NCBI GenBank assembly: GCA_029204225.1
Contig: CM055106.1
Location: 17,184,149 to 17,248,148 of the forward strand
DNA: 64,000 nt
From: Diphasiastrum complanatum
Lineage: Eukaryota > Streptophyta > Lycopodiopsida > Lycopodiales > Lycopodiaceae
Direction of reading: 5' to 3'
The position numbers and the translations under genes were made by a program. Shown here in pieces: positions 1-9,699 of this stretch; the first letter of the stretch is position 1, and each line of letters begins with the position of its first letter. The notes beneath the pieces were generated by a model, which saw only the letters and a list, made by a program, of their open reading frames with translations, did not search any database and was not told the origin of the DNA.

Positions 1-207
1 CACCCATGTGTCATGGGACCCGACGCTACGACACTCACCTGTCGTGATGGGCCAAGTGTCTCGGGCTCCAGCCCCACGTATCCTAGGCACCGGCAGCCAC
101 CTGTCATGGTGGGCAGCGTGTCCCGAGCACTGATGCCCACATGGCCCAAACCATTCTATGACGGTCCCATGCACTCCCAGGATCACATACGGGAGGTAAA
201 GGGCTAG
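1..207. repeat. GC-rich stretch with imperfect internal repeats
   Basis: A block clearly more GC-rich than its surroundings. A unit of roughly 50 bp built on 'cctgtc-tg--gggc' and 'gtgtc-cg-gc' recurs about three times with mismatches (near 15, 45 and 105). An open frame crosses it, but the protein is low complexity and resembles nothing I recognise, so I do not call a gene. It may be the edge of a repeat that continues outside the window. Confidence 0.3.
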
Positions 208-3200
208 TTTGCTATTATATGGTTGACTGAAAAAATCCTAGCATTGTTTTTATGAGATATATCTCATGCAACCGCATGGCGCTTTGAGAGCAGGGAACCA
301 GGAGCCGAGCGCCGGGAGCAGGTGGCTTCAATCAAGGAGGGGTGGCAGGGGGTTGGTGCATAGCTGGCCCGACACACATACTTTAAAGCCTGTGCGTAAA
401 ATATCCTGAGGGGGTAGAATGTCATGGGCTAGACTCCTTCCATACTAATGCCTTTGTACTCAAAGCAAATTGATTTAGATGACATATGTAAAGGCTTGTA
501 CTAGTGCTTGCGGAAAACATTTTTTTCAACCTAACAAAAAACCTAGTTAAATTTTTTTTAATAGGCCTTCTAACAAGTCATGGGCCAAAAGCCTATCTAT
601 GATTCTATATGATGAAGGCTCGGAAAAGTCATTGTTTAGTAAGCTGGCAAGTATATGAATGGAATCGACATCTTTCTCCAAAAATCGACTTTGCAAAACA
701 CTTATAGAAAGTTGATTTTTAAAAAACCAACAAATTTCTTGAAATTTAGGAAAAAGATTGTTTATTGTTTTCAAATGTAGAAAATTTATGTGTGGTAAAG
801 TAGGTAGATTCATATAAGCTTATGTTACATAGCTTTATTAACAAGTCAATAAAATTAATTATTAATGTAAAGTGTAATATTTTGCCAGCAAACAAATTGA
901 GATACTAGATTCATGAGACAAGATTTTTAATACAACTTTTAGAAAACACAAGAAATTAGTGTGATGTAATAATCAATATTGAAATGTTCAATTTGAACAT
1001 TTTGATATATATTAGAATTTAATGATGATTAAAAGAGATTTGTATGATTTGTTTTATATAAACATAAGTAAAATCACATGCTCTTTGTTAAAACTTTATT
1101 ATGGGCCACTCAAATAATGTATTAAAGCTTAGAGCCCAACTAATTATTTTAAAAATCTTAATCCAAATTTGTTTTTTTATGGAAATAAAAAGGTATAGTT
1201 TAATATTTGGTCATGAGTCATAACCTATAAGGGCTCAAAGTTCAAGCTGAATCTGAACTCAGATCCTCCATCCAATCTAGACTCTCCAGAGTTTGGAGTG
1301 TGAGAGCCTTGTAGTTTGACAGCTGTATTGACCTTCAAACACCCTTTTGCCTGTAAAATACAGCCATTGAATTTTCATCCAGTCTTTGCTTACACTTCAG
1401 TTTTTTGAAAAACTGTTATAATGATATGCACTTGAGTCTTACTTGAAAGCCTTTAAGCTTCAAAGAAAAAAATTTGAAGCCTTCACATTTCAACCAACTT
1501 TTGATTTCTAAAAGCGCACTCATGAGCCTTACCACTTATTTTGAAAGGCTTACGCTATGTTAAAGCTTCAAATGACAGGCAGTCGAAAATGAAAACCGTC
1601 ACTAAAAGAAATCACCACTGGCACCCCCCATTGACCGTCAAACTACAAGCCTGGTTGGGACGACCGGGCCCTCTGCCAGCCGCATCCTGGGTTTTGCCCT
1701 TTCTCGTGGGCTGCATGATGCATCATCCCAAGCTCAGATTTGCAGGGCCCGACCGCGTCCCAACGAACACATCCTCGACAGCGAATACAACACACTGACA
1801 CACAATACACATTGCACATCAACATAAAAGACAATACACAATGCACATCAACATCAAAGAATAATAGCAATTATTTATTTATCTAGAGCTAGAACTGAGA
1901 TTGCAACCAGAAAAAGTGGTTTCTGTAGTCAGTCTATAGTCAGTCGGAACGTAGGTTAGTAGGTAGTCAGTCTAGTCAGTCAGAACGTAGGTTAGTACGT
2001 ATCCATCGTGGACAGATCACAGTTCACAGGCGTGAACAGCGTGCCAGGGTGCAGTACGCTCATTGAGTCTGTGTGACTCAGTTCCTGTCTCTCTCATTTG
2101 GCAATGGCCGTGCGTGATACACATTGCATACAGTGCTCTCGAAACCTCCTTCGAGTTATACTTAAAAAAAAACAAAACCTGCATTTTAGAGAATTTCTTT
2201 TTTTTAAAGACTTTTACTTATAAAAAGTTATATATGCTTGTATTAAAAATCGTCAAATATTTTTATGATATCAGTGTTTTAAAACACTTGCCAGTTCCAT
2301 TCCTATAATTTGTTAATTTTTCAGAGCACTGATTGCATAAAAATCAATAAATACAAAAAACCCAATTGTTACATTTTACATTTTACCTTATTTATTTTAA
2401 ATTTGTAAGCTTATAAATTTGACTAGATTGAAGGTCAATAAATTTTTTTTAATTGTTTAAAAATATTATGTAAGTTTTTTACGTTCTACAAATGTAAACA
2501 AAAAGGTTTTTTTTTAGTGGATTTAACATTAAGTATACAAAGTTCAATCTATACATAATATATCACGAGGAGCTCGTGAGTTATTATAATCTTATTGGTT
2601 ACTCTCGATGCTGCGTTGGAACGGTGCTTACATTACTGAGGTAAAACCCTCCGATGCTCCATGCTTCACAGTCCACTACAATATATCTTTATATCTGGGT
2701 ACAGCTCTTTAAGCGCCTCTCAATAGACTACCATTCCCAGATCAGCGACAGTGTCTCAATGTCTCAAGACTCCTCAGGCAAGCAAGCCTTTGCTCACATA
2801 GTAAACACTATATTGTAATCTTCTCATGCCATATATTTTGCAGTTTTAGTTTTCGGAGTTAAATTGATTTGAGCCATAGTGTACATTGTGTAGCTACACA
2901 TGACCAGTATTTTGAGATAAGAAGATGATTTGTTGTCTGGAGATCTTGATCATAGACCTTGGTTAGTAATTGTGAGTCTTGGCTCTTTTACAATTCAAAA
3001 CAGATGATAAGTGTTGATATTCTTAGGTGTAGTATTACATTTTTAATTTTTAAGCTGACATCAAAAATTGAAATACACCAAATATTACTGTTAGAATGTC
3101 CTTAATTCTCCTTTGTTTAAAAGCATCCATCATAACCTTAAATCAGCCGCTTAAAAATACCAAGTAGCATGCTCTAGTTTTGTTCAAAAGGAGTAAATCT

Positions 3201-3540
3201 TCTGATCCTTCTAATAAAGATTGAAAGCACTGCTAGGCCTCCAATTTTCCACAGGTGGGTTGGTTTCCTGTAATTTTGAAGTTCAGCCGATATTTTTCTT
3301 TTCTGGCCTCCAAGTTCCCACAATTTTCAAAATCTGTTGATTTTTTATTTAAGTTCAAAAGTGCACTTGCAAATTGTTTATTGAAATTCCCTTTCTGATC
3401 AATTTAAAATTTGGCATAAAAGTAAAATGATCTACAACCCTTAATAAGAATCATACATTTGAACTACTTCAGTGATAGGTCAGTCTGCACGTCAGATTCC
3501 AAGCCTGGTTCCAACAACTCTGTAACACGTTATTTTGCAT
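208..3540. other. Intergenic DNA, no gene recognised
   Basis: AT-rich sequence with many stops in all frames; the few open frames here have no recognisable motifs. A segment near 511-660 (poly-T, then 'caacctaacaaaaaacctag', later 'cggaaaagtc') is echoed at 9090-9270, so both look like old copies of one dispersed repeat. Short imperfect repeats of 'acaatacacattgcacatcaac' occur at 1800-1860. Confidence 0.5.
1927..2000. repeat. Short tandem duplication, about 37 bp x 2
   Basis: Two adjacent copies of a unit reading 'agtcagtct...agtcag', then 'gaacgtaggttagta', each itself containing repeated 'agtcagtc'. The second copy is slightly shorter. No coding potential. Confidence 0.6.
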
Positions 3541-3552
3541 GCAGAAAACAAA

Positions 3553-3627
3553 ATGGAGATGTTGAAAAGGATTACTGAATTGATCGAGATGACAGACGAT
3601 ATAGCCAATTATTGTGGACATAACGAG
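3553..3627 (+). other. Possible upstream in-frame exon of the terpene synthase gene
   Basis: A 25-codon open stretch begins with ATG at 3553, lies just after an acceptor-like 'gcatgcag' (ends 3544) and stops at a donor-like 'gag|gtatgg' (3627/3628). Joined to the acceptor-like 'ctacag' at 4080, it reads in frame for 10 codons into the terpene synthase ATG at 4111. This would extend the protein N-terminus by 35 residues. A TATA-like sequence at 4051 argues instead for a transcript starting downstream. Only a transcript can decide. Confidence 0.2.
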
Positions 3628-4050
3628 GTATGGATTCAAGTAAAAAACTAGAGTACTACGAAACTTTCAGGAGTAACAAATATGGTTAACATCTTATAAA
3701 TATTGAGACTAATATTCGAGAGTCACTACAGAGATGTGCCTCTACAAATCGCAGCCTGTATGAATGTTTATCGTTGATAGCTTATTTACGTGCATTTATT
3801 TGCTTGTTTGTAACCGATACAGTAATGCACCGTTACTGGCAAGCCTAGATAGAAATTTAACATATTCAAAGCTTTCTAGTATTGCGTTGCAACAAGCAGG
3901 TGCTTGAAGCACCGAGTCGTAAGGTAGTCATGTTCACAGTTGCTTTATTCCTCTAGCGGTGTTAGCTATTCTTGCCGAGAATGTTTCTTGGTCTATGTGA
4001 GCATAAGATTTTAGATAAGAGCTAGTAAAACATGTTGTCACGCTCCATCA

Positions 4051-4058
4051 ATATAAAA
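4051..4058 (+). promoter_or_regulatory. TATA-like box upstream of the terpene synthase
   Basis: 'atataaaa' lies 53 bp before the proposed ATG at 4111, a spacing that would give a short 5' leader. An out-of-frame ATG at 4103 precedes the main ATG. The main ATG has the better context (A at -3, G at +4). Confidence 0.35.
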
Positions 4059-4110
4059 CTTTTGAGCCTTATAACTACAGGGTGCTGGCCAAAAGAGAAG
4101 TAATGTCAGA

Positions 4111-5748
4111 ATGGCATCTACCAACTCAGATGAGATTCCGGAATTTATTTCACCGTATCCAGTGCGAGTCCACCCTTCGGAAGCGGAAGCTTGCAAGGCT
4201 ATTCGCGACTGGCTTCTTCATCACTCTGTGGACAAAGAATTCCACCCCGACAAGTTTACAAAGCTACTACTTTGTCCAGAATTCGCAGCACGAATATTTC
4301 CCGACTCTTCAGCAAAAGGGTTGGAACTTTTCTCGAAGTTCTTGATGGTATCATATTTGGTTGACGAGATAATGGACGATACTAAACTCGAAAGATCTTG
4401 GGAGGTGTCTGTTTCTCTTGCACTAGATATTGATAAAGTGATCATATCAACTATTCCGAGCGTTCAGTCACTGACGGAGAGTTTACATACTTCTTTTGAA
4501 ACTGATAGGCGTGAAACAATCCAGACTTACTTCCGCGACGAGGTGTACAACGTCAAACACAGCCAAATCAATACTTGTAACGGTAAAGGCCACAAGCCTT
4601 TTTGTCTATCTAGTGTTCTTTCGGAGATTTACTGAAAATATGCACATGTAAGCAGGAATATGTGCCTACCTTCCTTCGCTCATGTTGTCTGCAAGCACAA
4701 GTTGGTTGATCATATTTGCTCTTTTCTGATTCTAGCAGTTTACGCTGAGAAAATATCCGCAGTAGGCTCCTGTTTCAGTGACTCTTGGCGTGCAATCGTA
4801 GAATCGATGCACCCCGACTCCTGTCTGCGACTAGCACGGTACTATCAAAAGTTCCTTATATCCAGTCTCATTCAGATCCAAAACAGAGAAAACGGCGTTA
4901 TTCCGTCCCTAGATGAATACATCCCCATGCGGAGAGACGCTTGTGCATACGCATGCTGTTTTGTACGTATACCATTATTCATTCTACGTATACGTTTTCG
5001 AAATTGACACAAGCTGCTCACTGTTCAGTAATAAAAATACGATACTGTGATTCGTGGAATGCTCAGCCTATCTCCTATTAATGTATTCGATATTAAGAGC
5101 TCTATGGATCTGGATCCTGTTAACTTCGTCTGTGTCAATGAGAAAATTAAGTACTACTTCGCTTGATGTAATCTGCCATTTGACTTACTGCTGGCCGTCA
5201 GATGTTCATGGACTTGACCGATGGTGTATTTCTACCGGAGGATATTTTCAACAGTCCTCAAATGCAAAGAATGGTGAATATATTCCTGAATATAATGTCG
5301 TGGTGCAACGATCTTTGGTCTTTCAAAAAGGTGCAGCATAATGAGCGCCTAATTTGATTCCAACCCCTTGATTGCAGATTTTAGCTCTTTGTATTTGAGC
5401 ACGTTACATCTTCAAAGTTATATGATGACCACGGTCACCTCAATGCTGAAATTTGACAGAGCTGTCTTGTACGCGTGCATGCAGGAATGCTTGGTAAACG
5501 GAGACGTTCACAACCTTGTCTTTTTGATCAGCCATTACCTTCCATGCTCATTCCAAAGAGCTGCATGGCTTGTAACCGAACTGCTACATACTGAATGCAG
5601 CAAGTTTGAAGATGTGGCAGAGGAGCTGCTCAAGGGGACGAATGCTATGGAGGAACATCTACATGCAATTTGTAGCTACATCGAAGGGTGCAGGCGTTGC
5701 ATTTCAGCAACTTATGCATGGCAGAAGAGGAGTTTGCTCTACATATGA
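4111..5748 (+). CDS. Microbial-type terpene synthase (MTPSL), four exons, 362 aa
   Basis: Class I terpene synthase: it should ionise a prenyl diphosphate (C10-C20; product not predictable) using Mg2+. Proposed exons are 4111-4582, 4739-4962, 5202-5330 and 5485-5748. All three introns (156, 239 and 154 bp) are GT...AG and join open frames to 362 codons, close to the usual MTPSL size. The metal-binding aspartate motif is DEIMD at residues 85-89 (Glu replaces the second Asp of DDxxD). The second motif is a complete NSE triad, N268-D269-xx-S272-xxx-E276, split exactly by intron 3. The PSLDEYIPMRR segment in exon 2 and the late 'WQKRS' before the stop also fit the family. There is no transit peptide and no N-terminal beta domain as in seed-plant synthases. 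The ATG has good context. No internal lesion is seen, so the gene looks functional. The exon 1/2 junction is the least certain. Confidence 0.85.
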
Positions 5749-5997
5749 ACAATTGTTCCATATTCGTCCTAGAAATTATTATTATCTAACATTCAACGTA
5801 AGGGTTGTGGTGGTTAGTTCGTACAACAACAAAGTAAGAATTTCACTTGTTTAAATAACTCCATACATACTATACAAGTGTAAGTAATCTAGTTTGCTCT
5901 TCCAGGCAGTCACTTCACATCTACTCGATTGTAGACGTAAGAGAGATTCCGGATAACAATGTTTCTTGGCCACGAGACATGGAGCTTTCGAGAGAGA

Positions 5998-6021
5998 GGG
6001 GGGGGGGGGGGGGGGGGGGGG
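5998..6021 (+). repeat. Homopolymer of 24 G with flanking GC-rich palindromes
   Basis: Twenty-four consecutive G follow 'gagaga'. Immediately after comes GAAGGC-TCGAG-GCCTTC, a 6-bp stem with a 5-base loop, and then more ggcc-rich short palindromes to about 6125. A run this long can form G-quadruplexes and is prone to length change and sequencing error. Confidence 0.8.
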
Positions 6022-6177
6022 AAGGCTCGAGGCCTTCGGGCCTTCCCCTGCCTAATGCCATTGTGTGAAGGTGGACAACGATTCTTTTTTCCCTTCGGCC
6101 ATACGATAAGGCCGCACGGCCGCATGGCTATTTTTTTTTTTCCGTATTTATAATGCAAATTTTTTTACATTTGTGAT

Positions 6178-6232
6178 GGAATGTGCATGTGGACAGCCAA
6201 TGAAGGGCTGCCACATAGCACATGCACATTCC
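6178..6232. repeat. Imperfect inverted repeat (hairpin)
   Basis: The left arm at 6178-6198 (begins GGAATGTGCATGTGG) pairs with the right arm at 6206-6232 (ends GCACATTCC). The right arm carries a 7-base insertion (agcacat) and the loop is about 7 bases. It may be a remnant of a small inverted-repeat element. Confidence 0.6.
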
Positions 6233-6533
6233 ACCGTAGAGAGAGGAGAGAGAACGCACGTTTCATAGAGAGAGAACGCACATTCCGTAGAGAACGACTG
6301 ATTCTTGAGGAGAGAGAAAAGTGCATGGACATTATGCTCCTGGAGGTGGTCCCAAAATACAAAGGAAACTTGAGCACAAGGCATTACGTATGTTTAACTG
6401 TGCAGCTGATAAAACGCTACACCGTTACAAACCAAACTGCATGTAATAAAACTTAAAAGGTTCTACCCTTGAAGCACCGTGCTTTGCACATGTTCTCATA
6501 CATAGCCAACACATCTGTTGAATATCTAGTTTA

Positions 6534-6704
6534 TATTAGAACACGAACATTACACATTTTATATTTATAGTATCACTTCAAATGGTAACTAGCATTTTGT
6601 TGGAATATACATCCAACATGTCAAAGCACATGTCATATGAGTGGATTCCAATAGTTAGGATAATGTTGTAGTGGCATAGATTTCATGGTTAACTATATTG
6701 GCAA
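6534..6704 (+). repeat. Direct repeat, copy 1 (about 170 bp)
   Basis: Runs from 'tattagaac-cgaacatta' to 'ggttaacta...ggcaa'. It is clearly related to 8913-9080, sharing 'tatcacttcaaatggtaact', 'ttgttgga-tatacatccaa' and 'tgtcaa-gcacatgt-atatgag'. The two copies differ by point changes and small gaps. Confidence 0.75.
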
Positions 6705-8912
6705 GTATGCAAAGCACGATCATCTTGACCTGTGAAATCAAGTTACTATATGTATGAACTTTCATTAATGAGATTTAACGGTTTTTGTCTTTCTGTGCAA
6801 TTGTTCAAGGATCTGTTATCTCTTATCATCTTATTTTTTTGTAATTAATTGTTTGTAATCGTTGCTAATCATCCATCGAAACCTGTTAGGATCAAAATTT
6901 CCAATAATGGTTATGGTCCTACATCGCGCATAACTCCTCTCTAGATTAGGCAAGTACCATACACAGACTAAATTTCTATAGTATTAGCATTTTCTCTATA
7001 TTAAATTTTTCTCACGATATTTATGTTGATTTTGCATATTTGTATCCATCAAATTTTGGTGAATGGCAATTAGTTCAATCTATTGCAGGAATAATTGATG
7101 TCATATATTCTGATATCGGTATTTTGCAAATTTATAAAGGTCATTCTCCAAAATTCCTTAAAGTCTGGAGTTTTTTTTATATGATTATACCTATAATATT
7201 CTTGATAAAAATGGTTAGTGGGTAGATTAGAGCCATATCCTCAACCAAATTTTTCGAGTGAGGAATGGATTTCTGCAGATTCAGCAATTTCAGAAAGTTT
7301 TTGATCTAGACTTTATATGGATGTTCAGAGTAGATTAAAATGTGGCACTGGTTCAAAGAATTAAAATAGATTAAGTTGGTATCTACCTTTTACTATTTTT
7401 GTTGATTTTTTTTTCCAAATGCAATGTTAGGCGAACGAAAACAATGTTTATTTTGTAAGGACTTGAGTGATGAAATGCTCGCTGATTTGTTGGATGATCG
7501 TTGGGATATGAAACAAAATGAGCAAGTTGAGTGCAGAGTATGTAAGTCATCAATGACATTTAGATATCACATAGAAAAACAAATGCTCACTTTGTTGTTG
7601 TAGTATAAAAGATGAATAAAATGCAAAAATGAGTGGAAGCCACTAGATCAAGATTATACATTAAATCATCAAGAACAACTTCAAATAACAGTGAAAAGAA
7701 ATGAAAACATTCTTGTTATGATTGAGGTTGAGGAAGATTGGAGTCTCAATCACATTCAATCAGAACTAGACATGTTACATTTTGATCTTCCTCAGTACTA
7801 TCAATTTCGATTGATGGTGTTAAGGTACATTATGCCATATGAAAATTTTCATTTTTCTGTTACTTAGTGATTCAATTTTACAAGATAAAAGAACTTATAC
7901 AGTTTCTCATGTGCAGGTAAGAGCAAGGCAGAAAGAGCATATAAAATACAAAGACATAGGAACATCCATCGAAATTGAAGATCCATAGAATTTGAACTAC
8001 GTAAGTTTCTAGTATGTCGTATAATTTTTTGTATACATCATGTATGAAAATATATGAACCGCTCAACTTGAGTATCATTGTTCAAGTTGAGGATCTTTCT
8101 TTTCTATGATCTCTATCATCCATTTCTCCAAATGGAAGTAACTTTGGTGGATAATTTATATTTGAAATTGGAAATGAATTTTCGATAACAATTTTTATTG
8201 TCTCCTGTCGAAAATGCATTATCTCCTTCAGGGAGACCTTTGTAGATATTAATGACCAGTTGGCCATAGTGAGCTGGCATCCATCCAGTTAATACTTCCT
8301 GGAAATTTAGTTATGGAATCCACCTGTGAGTGATTTCCGTGTACTTCTATAGATTTTCTAGAAACATGCATAAAACTATAGAGGTGGGTAATGTAGTGGA
8401 TGAAGATTAAAAATGATTAGTCGATTATCAAGAGAATAATCCAACACTCCCGCTTAATCTGAATCCATGAATGCTTTGACCTTCAAACTTAGTTCTGCAC
8501 AATTTTTCTTGTGTGCATCCAAGCTTAATGCTTAAGTAAAAATCTGCTGTTATACCTTGCGTTTGACAGCACTGCAAGTCAACCTCTTTGTCAAGAACTT
8601 TGCTTCTGACATAGTGATACTTAATTTCAATGTGCTGATAAAACAATAACACTTTGATTTTCACAAAATAGGATTGTCGGAACATATTGATTTAGACTGA
8701 TATCTGAAAATCGAGGATGGTGAGGATTGTTGTCCGAAAAGGAACTGAAAGGGATTCGCATTCGCACTCTCTTCTCTTCGAACCTCGATTATGTTGATAC
8801 AACTGATGTGTATCTTAACACGAACAATGGGTTCATTGTACTTGGATACAATTCGATTCTGACTAGCAATGAAAACATGTGCATTACAGCAACTGTATTA
8901 TCAAATGACGCG
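6705..8912. other. 2.2-kb segment between direct repeats, mostly non-coding
   Basis: AT-rich, frame-broken sequence. Only one short open frame with a hint of protein character is seen (7424-7603). The flanking direct repeats lack TG...CA ends, a primer-binding site or a polypurine tract, so I do not call an LTR element. Confidence 0.4.
7424..7603 (+). CDS. Short ORF with paired CxxC motifs, unrecognised
   Basis: Fifty-nine codons from ATG to TAG. The product carries CLFC near the start and CRVC about 29 residues later, followed by His, a pattern that could chelate zinc. Base composition is like the surrounding non-coding DNA and no neighbour supports it. It could be an exon fragment of an old transposon protein or chance. 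Weak call. Confidence 0.2.
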   Translation: MLGERKQCLFCKDLSDEMLADLLDDRWDMKQNEQVECRVCKSSMTFRYHIEKQMLTLLL

Positions 8913-9080
8913 TATTAGAACATGAACATTATATATTATTGTCTATCACTTCAAATGGTAACTAATAGTTTGTTGGAGTATACATCCAATATGTCAAGGC
9001 ACATGTTATATGAGCGGATTCCTTTAGTTAGAATAATAATGTCGTGGCATAAGTTTAATGGTTAACTACTTTCTTGGCAA
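8913..9080 (+). repeat. Direct repeat, copy 2 (about 168 bp)
   Basis: Diverged second copy of the repeat at 6534-6704, same orientation, about 2.4 kb downstream. It is followed at 9090-9130 by a segment resembling 511-545. Confidence 0.75.
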
Positions 9081-9690
9081 CAATGCTCGTGAAAAATCAT
9101 TTTTTTAACCTACTAAAAAACCTACTACTCTTAAAATTCGTAGGTTTGTGTCAAAGTAATTGGACTAAAAAAAAACCTGTTGGTCCTAGTTTTAACACTT
9201 AAATAGCAATGTTTTTGAGGCCATGGGACAAAGACAATGCTCATACAGAACCGGAAAAGTCCTACAACCAACCGATTAGTTTTAAAATTTATCAATTGAT
9301 TTTGAAACAAGCAGAAAACTAAGAACCGGCTAAAAATCTGAGTAGTAGGAAACTTACCTCAATGTAGATCATCAAGATTAAGCATTTCAGCTTGACTAGT
9401 CCACATACTATGAACTTTATCCCCATATAATTGGTTCAAGACTGTTTTTGGTGAGCTCAAACGAGCCATTAAGAGCAATACCAAGCAGTAGTTTGCTGCT
9501 GGCCCCTTGTTATATCTCCTACCAGCCTCCCACCTTGAAAATAAAATTCATGGGTTTCGCCAGGATTCTGTGCTTTTTATTTATGAAGAAGCATCGGCCG
9601 AGTCATCTCACTAGCCTCCAGTTCACATAGTCCACACAGCGAGATCGTCATTCCTGACTCGCCTTCTGCGTCACGACGTCGTACTAGGCA
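9081..9690. other. Intergenic DNA, no gene recognised
   Basis: Contains an old copy of the dispersed sequence also seen near 511-660. One open frame (9448-9630) shows no motif and is not called. Confidence 0.45.
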
Positions 9691-9699
9691 GACATCATC

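Larger units (their letters stand above)
5749..6533. other. 3' flank of the terpene synthase, no gene
   Basis: Holds simple-sequence DNA: a G run at 5998-6021, a T run near 6131, a hairpin at 6178-6232 and a purine-rich (GA-rich) tract to about 6335. Open frames here are products of these runs. No canonical AATAAA polyadenylation signal is obvious just after the terpene synthase stop. Confidence 0.5.

Noticed and set aside
13-207. Small ORF at the window start
   Set aside because: Composition follows the GC-rich imperfect repeat; no motif or homologue recognised.
4082-4345. Alternative reading frame overlapping the terpene synthase exon 1
   Set aside because: It begins with GTG, has no domain and overlaps a frame with clear terpene synthase motifs.
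5959-6158. Gly-rich and Pro-rich open frames at 6 kb
   Set aside because: Produced by the run of 24 G; no start context or domain.
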